DNA from: Frigididesulfovibrio sp031551885
GTDB taxonomy: Bacteria > Desulfobacterota > Desulfovibrionia > Desulfovibrionales > Desulfovibrionaceae
NCBI GenBank assembly: GCA_031551885.1
Contig: JAVBMX010000034.1
Span: forward strand, 1-55,696
Direction of reading: 5' to 3'
Length of the DNA: 55,696 nt
The position numbers were made by a program, and so were the translations under genes. This document shows positions 1 to 8,687 of the stretch, piece after piece; positions within the stretch are counted from its first letter, which is position 1, and every line of letters starts with the position of its first letter. The notes under the pieces are model-generated. The model had not been told where the DNA came from and made no database searches. It was given only the letters and a program-made list of their open reading frames with translations.

Positions 1-172
1 TTTGACTGTTTTGGGGGGTACACCCCCCCCCCCCCCCCCGGCCGGGCGTACCCCCCCCCCGCCCCCCCCGCGGCGCACCCCTCCGGGGCGCCCCGCCCCC
101 CGACGATGAGGGGGATCTGGGGGGAATCATTCCCCCCAGGTGGGGTTTGGGGCGGCAGCCCCAAAAGACGTC
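1..172. repeat. Low-complexity contig end with palindromes
   Basis: The first ~110 bases are mostly runs of C and G, unlike anything else in the window, and look like an unreliable contig end. From 118 to 138 there is a perfect palindrome (TGGGGGGAAT, central C, ATTCCCCCCA). At 142-163 follows a hairpin-forming block, GGGGTTTGGGGCGG then CAGCCCCA, related to blocks at 27490-27510 and 54565-54585. It lies just past the hemA stop and could act as its terminator, although no clear T-run follows on the minus strand. Confidence 0.5.
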
Positions 173-1528
173 CTAATCTTTTTTCCGGTCGCAGCAGGTT
201 TGCGGACAGTTTTCCCTACCGGGACAGATCCTGCCGAAGTGCGCGTCCACGGGCGGAGTTTCCCCGTCCAGATTGAACATGCGTCGGGCAAGACCGATAT
301 ACAGCAATTCGTGTTCACCCCGGCCGAAATGTTCCTTGAGGAACCGGATGGGCTCGTGGTTCATCTTTTTGACCACCGCGCCGAGCATGGCCTCCAAGGC
401 TGAGCGGGCTTCGGGGCTCAACGGGCCCAACCTGCCGAGAGTGCGTTCCAACTCTTCTTTGGCCACGGCTTCACCCCGGCGCACCAAGTCCACCAGGGTG
501 GGCTGGAGTTCGAGGGACTTCAACCAACGGTTGAAGTGTGCGGTTTCCTCTTCGACGATGATCGCGGCTTTCTCGGCTTCGTCGCGCCGGCGGCCCAGGT
601 TTTCCTCCACGACTTCCTTCAGGTCGTCGATGTCATAGAGGTAGATGTTGTCCAGGCTGTTGACGTCCGGGTCGATATCGCGAGGTACGGCGATATCGAT
701 GAAAAACATGGGGCGGTGCTTGCGTTCTTTGAGCACCTTTTTCATGTCAGCGGCGCGGATGATCGGCTCGTGCGCGCCGGTGGAGCTGATCACGATGTCC
801 ACTTCGGCAAGGTGTTCCAGCAACAGGTCAAAGGGCGCGGCCTCGCCGTTGAAGCGCGAGGCCAGCTGCACGGCGCGTTCATAGGTGCGGTTGGTGACCC
901 GAATGGAGGCGATGCCGGCGTTGACCAGGTGGGCGGCGGCCAGTTCGGCCATTTCCCCCGCGCCGATGAGCATGGCCTTGATCTGGCCGAAGTCATCGAA
1001 AATCCGTTTGGCCAACTCGACGGCCGCGTAACTGATGGATACGGCGCTGGAGGCCACGGCCGTTTCGGTCCGAACCCGCTTGGCCGTGGAAAACGCTTTG
1101 TGCAGCAGCCTGTTGAGAATTATCCGGGCGTTGCGCTGCTCCAGGGCGGCGCGGTAGGCGTCTTTGAGCTGCCCGAGGATCTGCGGCTCGCCCAGGACCA
1201 TGGAATCCAGGCTGGCGGCCACGCTGAACAGGTGGCGTACGGCTTCGGAGCCCTTGTGGTGGTATACGTAGGGGGCGAGATCCTCGACCTTTCGGCCGCA
1301 GGCCGTGGCCCACTGGCGCAGCAGATGCTCTTTCGCATCTTCGCCTCTGGCGACGGTGGTGATTTCCACCCGGTTGCAGGTGGAGAGGATGAGACATTCG
1401 CGCACGACCGAGTCGATCGGCACGACGCCTTTGGCCAAAAGCTCCGGATCGGTCAAGGCGAATCGTTCGCGCACTTCAACCGGGGCTGTTTTGTAGTTCA
1501 GCCCCACCAAATGGATGTCTTTCTTCAT
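173..1528 (-). CDS. hemA: Glutamyl-tRNA reductase
   Basis: NADPH-dependent reduction of glutamyl-tRNA to glutamate-1-semialdehyde, the first committed step of tetrapyrrole synthesis by the C5 route. The 451-residue product starts MKKDIHLVGLNYKTAPVEVRE and carries the catalytic-cysteine motif STCNRVE near residue 50. The Rossmann segment MLIGAGEMAELAA and an alpha-helical C-terminal dimerisation region (about 310-410) follow. The last ~30 residues hold several cysteines (ICPGRENCPQTCCDRKKD), a tail I do not know from the classical enzyme. It is the last gene of a minus-strand operon: its ATG overlaps the stop of the CcsA-like gene (ATGA). With precorrin-2 dehydrogenase two genes upstream, the operon is a tetrapyrrole unit. 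Confidence 0.95.
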   Translation of the reverse strand: MKKDIHLVGLNYKTAPVEVRERFALTDPELLAKGVVPIDSVVRECLILSTCNRVEITTVARGEDAKEHLLRQWATACGRKVEDLAPYVYHHKGSEAVRHLFSVAASLDSMVLGEPQILGQLKDAYRAALEQRNARIILNRLLHKAFSTAKRVRTETAVASSAVSISYAAVELAKRIFDDFGQIKAMLIGAGEMAELAAAHLVNAGIASIRVTNRTYERAVQLASRFNGEAAPFDLLLEHLAEVDIVISSTGAHEPIIRAADMKKVLKERKHRPMFFIDIAVPRDIDPDVNSLDNIYLYDIDDLKEVVEENLGRRRDEAEKAAIIVEEETAHFNRWLKSLELQPTLVDLVRRGEAVAKEELERTLGRLGPLSPEARSALEAMLGAVVKKMNHEPIRFLKEHFGRGEHELLYIGLARRMFNLDGETPPVDAHFGRICPGRENCPQTCCDRKKD

Positions 1529-2352
1529 GGCGCGGACTGGAGCGTTTGCCCGTGGTGCGGGAAGAACAGGTAATCCGCGCCGAAAAAGAGCGCGGCCAGG
1601 GAAAAGAGCAGAACGGCGAGAAACGCGGTTTTACGCCCTTGTCTGCCAAGGGCCATACGTTGATAGAATAAAAATGCGTACAAGAACCAAATGACCAGCG
1701 AAGAAAACACCTTGGGGGTTTCCACGGTGGAGAAAAGCAGGGGGGTCCAGATAAAGCCGGACATGATGCCCAGGGTGAACAGGGGAAAGCCGATGGTCAC
1801 GGCCACCCGGTTGACCCGATCGCAGGTGGAAAGGGCGGGCATATCGCGGGTTGCTTCGCTCAACGGGGCTTTGCCTTTGATTTTACCTTCCAGATACAGG
1901 AAGAAGACCCCGGCCCCAAAGGCCATGGCCATCAGGCCCATGCTGAGGAACAGTGAGCTTAAGTGCAGCCAGATGAACAGGCCGGCCAGATGGGGCGGCA
2001 GCACGTCGCGTACGTTGCCGAGCCCGGCGGAGAGGAAGAAGAGCAACAGGGCCAGGGGCGCGGCGGTAATGGACAAAAAGGGCAGATGCAGCAGCCGCCA
2101 GGCGAAAAGATAGGCCAGAATCACGCACCAGGCGAAGAGACGCACAAAGTAGCCCGCGCTCAACTCTTCATAGGATTTGCCCAGAGGCGAGATGATGCAC
2201 AGCACCGTATGCAGGGCGAAACCGGCCAGAGTGAGCCAGTTGGCCGCGACCTTGACCGTACGGCGCGCCGAGAGGGTGCCGAGAAAGGCCGCCAGGCTCG
2301 CCGCCGAATACAGGGCGATGACGGCGAATGTCAGGATGGATTCAACGCTCAT
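1525..2352 (-). CDS. ccsA: Cytochrome c assembly protein, CcsA/HemX-like
   Basis: Polytopic inner-membrane protein of about 275 residues, of the CcsA/HemX (cytochrome c assembly) family that lies beside hemA in many bacteria. Several hydrophobic helices are visible, for example ILTFAVIALYSAASLAAFLG at the N-terminus and AFLAVLLFSLAALFFGADYLFF near the C-terminus. I chose the ATG at 2352 (MSVESILTF) because upstream codons encode Cys/Arg-rich shadow sequence of the neighbouring gene. This start overlaps the precorrin-2 dehydrogenase stop by 11 bases, and the stop overlaps the hemA start. The family suggests haem handling for c-type cytochrome maturation or an effect on HemA level. Sequence alone does not decide between them. 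Confidence 0.8.
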   Translation of the reverse strand: MSVESILTFAVIALYSAASLAAFLGTLSARRTVKVAANWLTLAGFALHTVLCIISPLGKSYEELSAGYFVRLFAWCVILAYLFAWRLLHLPFLSITAAPLALLLFFLSAGLGNVRDVLPPHLAGLFIWLHLSSLFLSMGLMAMAFGAGVFFLYLEGKIKGKAPLSEATRDMPALSTCDRVNRVAVTIGFPLFTLGIMSGFIWTPLLFSTVETPKVFSSLVIWFLYAFLFYQRMALGRQGRKTAFLAVLLFSLAALFFGADYLFFPHHGQTLQSAP

Positions 2353-3010
2353 GCAACAAATCTCCGATGACGGCATGCAGAGGCTCGGGCAGCAACTCGC
2401 GCAGGATGGCGCGCGCCGTGCCCGGGTCGTCGCCGGCCAGCGCTTCCGCAAGAGAAGACCGCACCAGGGCGCGGAAGATGCGGGTATTTTCCCCGGTCTC
2501 AAGCCCAAGATTCAGAAGAACGGGGCGCAGGCGCTTCAGAAAAGCGGCCAAAGCAGTGTAGCGGGTTCCCAGCCAGTCTTCAAGCTCTTCACGCAAAAAT
2601 CGGGTCAAAGCCGGGCCGGCCCCGCCGGTGCCCACGGCCAGGATGATGTCGCCGCGCTCCACTAAGGCGGGAACGAAAAAGTCGCTTTCCGCCGGGGCGT
2701 CGGCCACGTTGCAGAGCACGCTTTGCGCCCGGCAGGCTTTGGCCACGGCGGCGTTGACTTCCCGCCTGTTTGTGCAGGCAAAGACCAGCGATATGCCGGA
2801 GACATCGGCCGGCTCGAAAGGACGGCTGCGGTATTCCACGCGGGTGCCGCAGGCGAGAAGTTCGTCCTTCTCCGGCGTGGCCGGGTCTAAAACCAAAACA
2901 TGCCCTAAGCCGCGCCCGGCCAGACCCGCAATTTTTCGCCGGCCGACCTCGCCCGCGCCGACAACCAGCACCCGCCCGCCTTCAAGCTCCAGAAAAATCG
3001 GGTAGGGCAT
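2342..3010 (-). CDS. Precorrin-2 dehydrogenase (siroheme synthase N-terminal type)
   Basis: 222 residues starting MPYPIFLELEGGRVLVVGAGEVGRRKIAGL. It has the glycine-rich NAD-binding motif (VVGAGEVGRRK) and the CNVADAPAESDFFVPALVERGDIILAVGTGGAGPAL block typical of CysG-N/Met8p enzymes, which oxidise precorrin-2 to sirohydrochlorin and may also insert iron. It lacks a methyltransferase domain. The start at 3010 overlaps the upstream stop by one base (TGATG). In sulfate reducers sirohydrochlorin feeds both siroheme for sulfite reductase and the siroheme-dependent haem route, which fits its place beside hemA. Confidence 0.88.
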   Translation of the reverse strand: MPYPIFLELEGGRVLVVGAGEVGRRKIAGLAGRGLGHVLVLDPATPEKDELLACGTRVEYRSRPFEPADVSGISLVFACTNRREVNAAVAKACRAQSVLCNVADAPAESDFFVPALVERGDIILAVGTGGAGPALTRFLREELEDWLGTRYTALAAFLKRLRPVLLNLGLETGENTRIFRALVRSSLAEALAGDDPGTARAILRELLPEPLHAVIGDLLHER

Positions 3011-3603
3011 CAGTCGCTCCGCCCGGCCAAGGCCCGCGCCCGGGCGTCGATGAGTCGCTTCATTTGGGCTTCGTCCATGTCGTCCAACCAGGTCGGGATG
3101 TTTCGCCAGACGCTGTGAAAACCGAAGTCGCCTTCCATCATTTCTTTTTTGGCGTCCGCTTTGTTCCACCCCTGTTGGGTCACCCGGTATACGGCGGTGA
3201 CCAGACCGGTGCGGTCCGCCCCGTGCAGGCAGTGCAGCAGCACGGGCTTGGGCGAGGTAAGAATCAGGGCCACGGCCTCCGCAACTTCGTGATCTTCAAT
3301 ATCCCAGGTGTTGATGGCCACGCGGCGCAGGTGCAACGGGGTTCCGGCCGCGACCTCCACGTCGTCGTGGAAGTTGCGCAGGTTGACCACGGTTTTGATC
3401 CCGAAGCCGGCGTAAGCCCGCATGGCTTCTTCCGTGGGCTGGGCGGCGCGATAAAAGTCCGGCGTGACCCGAAAGAAGTTCTCCGCATGATTCAGAGTGA
3501 CGGGCTGCGCCCATTCGGCCGGGCGTTCGGCCGCCGGAGCCCCCCCCGCCGTGAGGCAGAAGAGGAAGAGGGCGGAAATCAGGGAAAGATGGGGACGACG
3601 CAT
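3010..3603 (-). CDS. Secreted dual-specificity/tyrosine phosphatase-like protein
   Basis: About 197 residues with an N-terminal signal peptide (MRRPHLSLISALFLFCLTAGGAPA) and the Cys-phosphatase signature HCLHGADRTG, which fits HCx5R with a following Thr-Gly. A likely general-acid region lies upstream (NTWDIEDHEV). The fold resembles small bacterial dual-specificity phosphatases. The substrate is unknown: it could be a phosphoprotein, phosphoinositide or inositol phosphate, acting in the periplasm. I chose the ATG at 3603 because it begins the signal peptide; an in-frame ATG at 3678 would add an Arg-rich stretch inside the upstream gene. The stop overlaps the precorrin-2 dehydrogenase start. 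Confidence 0.8.
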   Translation of the reverse strand: MRRPHLSLISALFLFCLTAGGAPAAERPAEWAQPVTLNHAENFFRVTPDFYRAAQPTEEAMRAYAGFGIKTVVNLRNFHDDVEVAAGTPLHLRRVAINTWDIEDHEVAEAVALILTSPKPVLLHCLHGADRTGLVTAVYRVTQQGWNKADAKKEMMEGDFGFHSVWRNIPTWLDDMDEAQMKRLIDARARALAGRSD

Positions 3604-3611
3604 ACGGCACC

Positions 3612-4940
3612 TTAATCGGGAAGAGGGTACATGCCCGAAGCGAGCTCCGTGAGCAGGCGCACCTGCTCGGGCAGACAACGGCGCAGGGCATAGTGCTCCA
3701 ACACGGTCTGCCGCGCGGCTTTGCGCAGGGGAAGGAAGGCTTCCGGCTCTTTCAGGACCATATCGATGTTGTCCGCCAGTTTGTTTTGATCAAAAAAGTC
3801 CGTGAGCAGGCCGTTCCGGCCGTCTTCGATCACCTCGCGTACGGGCGCGGTGTCCGAAGCCAGAACAAGCCCTTCACAGGCCATGGCCTCGAGCGTGGAC
3901 CAGGACAGCACAAAGGGATAGGTCAGGCAGACGTGCACCGAGGCGATGCGGAAGGCCGAGCGCAGCACGGCGTAGGGGATGCGGCCGAGAAAATGCACCC
4001 GGAAAAAGTCCAGGTCGTCCCGCACTTCTTTCAGGTAGATGTTTTTGTAGGTTTCGCCGTCGGGCGGGGGCGGGCTGTAGCTCGTGCCGTTTGAGCCGAT
4101 GATCAGCACCTGGGCTTTGGGGCGCCGGGCGAGAATCTTCGGCAGGGCCCGCATGAAGACATGGAAGCCCCGGTACGGCTCCAGGTTCCTGGCCATGTAG
4201 ACGATGACTTCGTCTTTGGCGTTCAGGCGCAGGGGGCCGCCCTCGGGGACTTCGTTCGGCCCAAGGGCCGGAGCGCCGGAAGGCCCGACGATGCGGCTCT
4301 CGCCCGGTGTTTTCAGGGGCTGGATGGTGAGGACTTCCTCCTCGCCCGGGCTCATGAAATCCGTGTCTATGCCGTCGTGAAGAATCTGGGTGATGCGCCG
4401 GATGTGCGCCGGATAGCGGGAAGCCTGCCACCGGGTGGGGCTGAGGCAGACGTTGGCCGAGGGCAGGGAAACCAGCTGCGGAATGTTGCGCAGGCGCACG
4501 CTGAAATCCCAGTCCAGGGAACGGGGGAATTCGGGGTCGAAGCCGAGGTCGGCTTCCCCGGCCCGGAAGTAAAACTCCGCGAACATGGCGATGGGGGTGC
4601 GCGGAAAAATGTCGCGGATGAACAGTCCTTCGCCCCAGCCGGGGTGCACGGAGATCACATCCGGTTCAAATCCTTTTTGCTTGAGGCCGAGCAAAACCCT
4701 GGCGGCCGCCTGCCCCCGGCGGACGGCCGCCTCGGTGGGCTGCAGGTAGTGATGGGTGGCTTCTCCGGCTTTGCGGGGCGACGGATACCCGAGCGTGGTG
4801 ATGCCGCCGATGGTGCCCCGGCGTTTGATGTTGTCCAATTCACCCACGCCGACCACCTCGTTGTCGGCGACGGCGCGCAAATGTTGCGCCAAGTGCAGGT
4901 ACTGGCCGGGGAAATTTTGATGGATGAACAGAACTTTCAT
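3612..4940 (-). CDS. Glycosyltransferase family 4-like protein
   Basis: 442 residues with a GT-B architecture. The N-terminal Rossmann half starts MKVLFIHQNFPGQYLHLAQHL. The C-terminal half contains VIVYMARNLEPYRGFHVFMRALP and the EX7E-type donor-sugar motif in STLEAMACEGLVLASDTAPVREVIEDG. It should transfer a nucleotide-activated sugar to an unidentified acceptor, probably a surface polysaccharide or glycolipid. It sits 7 bases downstream of an unknown 146-residue gene and 8 bases upstream of the phosphatase start, so it is probably co-transcribed with both. No other polysaccharide genes are nearby, so the pathway cannot be named. Confidence 0.85.
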   Translation of the reverse strand: MKVLFIHQNFPGQYLHLAQHLRAVADNEVVGVGELDNIKRRGTIGGITTLGYPSPRKAGEATHHYLQPTEAAVRRGQAAARVLLGLKQKGFEPDVISVHPGWGEGLFIRDIFPRTPIAMFAEFYFRAGEADLGFDPEFPRSLDWDFSVRLRNIPQLVSLPSANVCLSPTRWQASRYPAHIRRITQILHDGIDTDFMSPGEEEVLTIQPLKTPGESRIVGPSGAPALGPNEVPEGGPLRLNAKDEVIVYMARNLEPYRGFHVFMRALPKILARRPKAQVLIIGSNGTSYSPPPPDGETYKNIYLKEVRDDLDFFRVHFLGRIPYAVLRSAFRIASVHVCLTYPFVLSWSTLEAMACEGLVLASDTAPVREVIEDGRNGLLTDFFDQNKLADNIDMVLKEPEAFLPLRKAARQTVLEHYALRRCLPEQVRLLTELASGMYPLPD

Positions 4941-4947
4941 AGTCGGC

Positions 4948-5388
4948 TCACTGCGTTGCGGTGGATGCGCGCCCTTTCAGCCAGAGGTTCAGACGCGTGA
5001 CCCGGCCCTCATCTTTTCCGGCAGGCAGAGGCAAAGACCTGAGGTCTTCCGCGACAACTTTTTCCATCCGCGCGGATTCCATGAACATAACGAACACAAG
5101 CACCAGAGAGGCGTCTTCTTCGAGCGTGCCGCGGCACAGATCCCGGATCTGCTCTTCCGGAACAGTGGCGAAAAGGCGGTCGGCAAAGAGTCCGGCCCAT
5201 TTTTCGTAGAGCGATGCGGGCAACTCCGGCACTTCCCCCGCCAGTTTGGCCGCCTGCTCTCTGTCCAGGGCGGGCAGGCCGAGCAGGAGCACGTCGGCCA
5301 AAGCCTCGCGCCGCGCTTCGGCCGAGGGGGAAAAACGCTGCAGAATGCTGCTGATCACATGCTCGCGCAGGGCTCCGGCACGCATCAT
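4948..5388 (-). CDS. Conserved hypothetical protein, 146 aa
   Basis: I do not recognise this protein. It is mostly alpha-helical by composition, has no signal peptide or membrane segment, and starts MMRAGALREHVISSILQRFSPSAEARREALADVLL. The start lies 5 bases after the metG stop (two adjacent ATGs at 5388 and 5385, preceded by GAGG), and the stop lies 7 bases before the glycosyltransferase start. That makes it a genuine operon member rather than a shadow reading frame. No catalytic motif is visible. Confidence 0.65.
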   Translation of the reverse strand: MMRAGALREHVISSILQRFSPSAEARREALADVLLLGLPALDREQAAKLAGEVPELPASLYEKWAGLFADRLFATVPEEQIRDLCRGTLEEDASLVLVFVMFMESARMEKVVAEDLRSLPLPAGKDEGRVTRLNLWLKGRASTATQ

Positions 5389-5393
5389 CCGCC

Positions 5394-7343
5394 TCAGCTC
5401 ACCTTGGCGCCGGGGGCTGCCGGGCCGCCGGGCGTGAGCAATTCCAGGCCGGAATCGGTATGCACGGCCAGAATCATGCCTTGAGACTCCAAACCGCGCA
5501 TCTTGCGCGGGGCCAGGTTGGAGACCACCGTAACCATTTTGCCGACCATATCTTGCGGGGTGAAGTAGGCGGCCATGCCGGCCAGGATTTGCCGGGGGGA
5601 GGCCTCGCCAAGGTCGACCATAACCTTCAGCAGCTTATCCGCGTTGGGGTGCTGTTCGCAGGCCATGACCCGACCGATGCGCAGATCGAGTTTCTGGAAA
5701 TCGGCGAATTCGATTTGCGCGACGGGTTCGGGCGCGGGGCCCTTGGCCGGGGCCGGCTTGGCTTCGACCGCGGCCTCCGTCGGCTTGGCCGGGGCTTCCT
5801 CCAGGGGTTCAATCCGGGGGAACAGGTTGGACGATTCGGCCACCTTGCCGCCGGGGGCCAACGCGCCGAATGAATCGGCCTCATCCGCCAGACGGGTGGT
5901 CTTGGAGGAAAATTCGATGCCGAGTTGCTCCAGCATGAGCACGGACTTGCGCGGCATAACCGGCCAGAGGTGCACGGCGATTTTGCGCATGAGTTCCAGC
6001 AGGGTGTACAGCACCGTGCCCAGGCGGGCGGTATCGCCGTTCTTGGCCAACGCCCAGGGCGCGGCCGTGTCCACGTAGCGGTTCAAGGCCCGCACCAGCT
6101 CCCAGAGCGACTCCAGGGCGTTGGAAAAACGGGCGTTGGCGAACAGGCTCTGGTAGTTGAGCATGGCGTCGCGGGCCAGGGCCTTCAAAGTGGTTTCCAC
6201 GTCCGTGTCTTCGGACGGCGTGGGCACGGTCCCGCCGCAGAACTTTGCGGTCATGGACAAGACGCGGGAAAAAAGGTTGCCCAGGTCGTTGGCCAGATCC
6301 GCGTTGACCCGGCCGATCAGGGCTTCTTCGGAAAACGAGGCGTCGCCGCCGAAGTGCATTTCGCGCAGCAAAAAGTGGCGGAACGCGTCGATACCGTAAC
6401 GTTCGGCCATGTCCAAGGGGGAAACCACGTTGCCCAGGGATTTGGACATCTTGGCGTCGCGAACCAGCCAGTAGCCGTGCACATTCAGGTTCTTGTACAG
6501 GGGAATGCCGGCCGACATCATCATGATCGGCCAGAATATGGCGTGAGGCTTGAGGATATCTTTGGCGATCAGGTGCCGGCCGCCGCTCCAGCGCTCGGGG
6601 AACTCCGGCGAATCCGGGCCGCCGATGGCCGTAAAGTAGCTGAGCAGGGCGTCGAACCACACGTAGCAGACATAGTCGGGGTCAAAGGGCAGCTCAATGC
6701 CCCAGGTCAACCGGGTTTTGGGGCGCGAGATGCACAAATCGTCCAGCGCACCGCTGTCCAGCATGGCCAGGGCTTCGTTGCGGTAGCGTTCCGGCCGGAT
6801 GAAGTCCGGGTTGTCCAGGATATGCTGCTTCAACCGGGCCTGATACTTGGACATGCGGAAAAAGTAATTTTTCTCGCTGATGTATTCCGGCTTGACCAGG
6901 TGCTGGGGGCACAGGCCGCTCTCCAGCTCTTTTTCGGTGTAAAAACGTTCGCAGCCGAAGCAGTAATGCCCGCCGTACTCGCCGAAGTAGATGTCGCCGG
7001 CGTCGTAGACTTTTTGCAGAAAAGTCCGAACCACTTCTTTGTGCTTTTCGGAGCTGGTGCGGACAAAGCGGGAAGGCTCGGTCTCCAGCTTGGGCCAAAG
7101 GGCGGCGAACTCCGCGCTGATCCGATCCGTGAACGCCTTGGGGGCTTCTCCGGCTTTTTCCGCCGCCTGAACGATTTTATCCCCGTGCTCGTCGGTGCCG
7201 GTGATGAACATGGCGTCATCACCCATGAGCGCGGCGAACCGGGTCATGGCGTCGGCCGTGATGGTCGTGTAGGCATGCCCCAGGTGAGGCTTGGCGTTGA
7301 CGTAGTAGATGGGCGTGGTCAGATAGAAGGAACTCACGGTCAC
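5394..7343 (-). CDS. metG: Methionyl-tRNA synthetase
   Basis: Charges tRNA-Met with methionine. The 649-residue class I synthetase shows the HIGH-type motif HLGH at residues 20-23 and KMSKS at 298-302. Zinc-knuckle ligands C128, C131, C145 and possibly H148 lie in the connective peptide. From about residue 545 there is a C-terminal tRNA-binding domain of the EMAP/Trbp111 type (FADFQKLDLRIGRVMACEQHPNADKLL), joined by an Ala/Pro/Glu-rich linker (APAKPTEAAVEAKPAPAKGPAPEP). Its ATG overlaps the ricT stop (ATGA), so the two are translationally coupled. Confidence 0.97.
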   Translation of the reverse strand: MTVSSFYLTTPIYYVNAKPHLGHAYTTITADAMTRFAALMGDDAMFITGTDEHGDKIVQAAEKAGEAPKAFTDRISAEFAALWPKLETEPSRFVRTSSEKHKEVVRTFLQKVYDAGDIYFGEYGGHYCFGCERFYTEKELESGLCPQHLVKPEYISEKNYFFRMSKYQARLKQHILDNPDFIRPERYRNEALAMLDSGALDDLCISRPKTRLTWGIELPFDPDYVCYVWFDALLSYFTAIGGPDSPEFPERWSGGRHLIAKDILKPHAIFWPIMMMSAGIPLYKNLNVHGYWLVRDAKMSKSLGNVVSPLDMAERYGIDAFRHFLLREMHFGGDASFSEEALIGRVNADLANDLGNLFSRVLSMTAKFCGGTVPTPSEDTDVETTLKALARDAMLNYQSLFANARFSNALESLWELVRALNRYVDTAAPWALAKNGDTARLGTVLYTLLELMRKIAVHLWPVMPRKSVLMLEQLGIEFSSKTTRLADEADSFGALAPGGKVAESSNLFPRIEPLEEAPAKPTEAAVEAKPAPAKGPAPEPVAQIEFADFQKLDLRIGRVMACEQHPNADKLLKVMVDLGEASPRQILAGMAAYFTPQDMVGKMVTVVSNLAPRKMRGLESQGMILAVHTDSGLELLTPGGPAAPGAKVS

Positions 7344-8326
7344 TCCGGGGTATGCCCGCCGTCACCCAAAGGGGTTTTGCGGCGTTTGCGCGGTTTGGGT
7401 CTGCGGTGGTCGGGGGACGGCTCGACCGGGGCGGTTTCCGTCTCTCTGGGCTTGAGCGGAGGCCGATGTTCCGGCATTTCCGCGCGTTTGGGGTGCAACT
7501 CCTGCCAGTCTTCCAGCGAGATTTCCAGCTCTTCCCCGGTTTCGGAAAGGCCCACGATGGTGCCGGCGAACAGGTTGCTGCGCAGAATTTTGAAAATGCC
7601 TCGGTCCGTTTGATACCGTTTGCCGAGTTTGGGGCAGCGGCGGTTGAATTCCTCGTAGTTGTGCTGTTCAAACGACAAGCAGCACAGCAACCTGCCGCAC
7701 ATGCCCGAAAGCTTTGCCGGGTTCAGGAAGAGGTTTTGCTCTTTGGCCATTTTGATGGTCACGGGCGCGAACTTGCGCAGGTACTGCCGGCAGCAGCAGA
7801 CCATACCGCAGTTGCCGATGGCCCCGATCATCTGGGCTTCGTGGCGCACCCCGATCTGGCGCAGCTCGATGCGGGTGCGGTAGTTGCGCACCAGGTCTTT
7901 GACCAGCTCCCGGAAATCGATGCGCGCGGGGGCGGTGAAGTAGAAGATGATTTTGCCGCGATCGTGCAGCACTTCCACGTCCACCAGCTTCATATCCAGT
8001 TCGCGCTGGCGGATGCAGGTTTTGCAGAAGGCTTCGGCTTCGGCCGCGAGGATGTTGTTCTCCGTCTCGGTCGCGATGTCTTGGGCCGTGGCCGGGCCCA
8101 CAAGCCTGCCGCCTTCCTCGTCCGTCGGCCCCATGGATTTGTCGTGCAGGGAGATCACTTCCCCGATGGACAGCCCGTTTTCCGTTTCGACCAGAACCTT
8201 CGTGCCTATGCCGGCGGCGAGGCCTTCGGCCGGATAATAATATACTTGGCCCGCCCGACGTAGGCGAACCCCCAAAGAAACCGGCGCGGCGGTTTGGGGG
8301 GCGTCTTCGGCAAAAATATCGCTCAC
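7340..8326 (-). CDS. ricT: PSP1-domain protein, RicT/YaaT family
   Basis: 328 residues with the PSP1 domain (about 90-240) and conserved cysteine clusters CGMVCCC and CGRLLCC. In Bacillus the homologue is part of the Fe-S-containing Ric complex that modulates RNase Y and phosphorelay output; its role in Desulfovibrio-like bacteria is not established. The C-terminal ~50 residues are Arg/Pro-rich (KPRKRRKTPLG) and could contact RNA. It is the first gene of the minus-strand operon ending at hemA or earlier, and is coupled to metG by ATGA. Pairing with metG is a recurring arrangement in this lineage. Confidence 0.85.
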   Translation of the reverse strand: MSDIFAEDAPQTAAPVSLGVRLRRAGQVYYYPAEGLAAGIGTKVLVETENGLSIGEVISLHDKSMGPTDEEGGRLVGPATAQDIATETENNILAAEAEAFCKTCIRQRELDMKLVDVEVLHDRGKIIFYFTAPARIDFRELVKDLVRNYRTRIELRQIGVRHEAQMIGAIGNCGMVCCCRQYLRKFAPVTIKMAKEQNLFLNPAKLSGMCGRLLCCLSFEQHNYEEFNRRCPKLGKRYQTDRGIFKILRSNLFAGTIVGLSETGEELEISLEDWQELHPKRAEMPEHRPPLKPRETETAPVEPSPDHRRPKPRKRRKTPLGDGGHTPE

Positions 8327-8687
8327 GCGTTGCTCCCGATAACTTACCCTAAAAAATGGGTATCATTTCACACTCGAACATTTCTTTCTCCCCTTTTCCA
8401 GGCTCCCTGTCAACGGAAAGCGGCCCGCGGATGCCGGCTCGGTTTATGGTGATGCGGCGTCGGGCGTCGTTTTGTGATCCGAAAACAAGGCCGCGAAGCT
8501 GGGCTTGTCGCCGGCGTTGCTGAAGGCGCGAGCGACCGACCGTCGCTCGTTCGGCAGGCCGTGTTCTTATCCGGTCCGGCGCTTGTGTTTGCCGGGCGCA
8601 TCGGGTAAGATTCCTACAAGTAACCAATAAAAACACTCTGTTGCGGAGAAACCCGCCGGCATACCGGCTTGATCCTCTGGAGGAACC
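8327..8687. other. Intergenic region between divergent ricT and ACT gene
   Basis: 361 bases without a convincing gene. It should hold the ricT promoter (minus) and the ACT-gene promoter (plus). A 472-residue open frame on the minus strand crosses it, but its sequence is antisense shadow of the ACT and mntP genes. A short dyad (GCCGG CATA CCGGC, 8658-8671) sits just before the ribosome binding site GGAGG of the ACT gene. No riboswitch class was recognised. Confidence 0.5.
8583..8611 (+). promoter_or_regulatory. Candidate sigma-70 promoter for the ACT-mntP pair
   Basis: TTGTGT (8583-8588), a 17-base spacer and TAAGAT (8606-8611). The spacing is ideal but both boxes are imperfect. It predicts a leader of roughly 70 nucleotides before the ATG at 8688. 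Confidence 0.35.

Noticed and set aside
5925..7613. 562-codon open frame opposite metG
   Set aside because: Shadow of metG and ricT; composition is His/Gln/Gly-rich and there is no ribosome binding site or domain.
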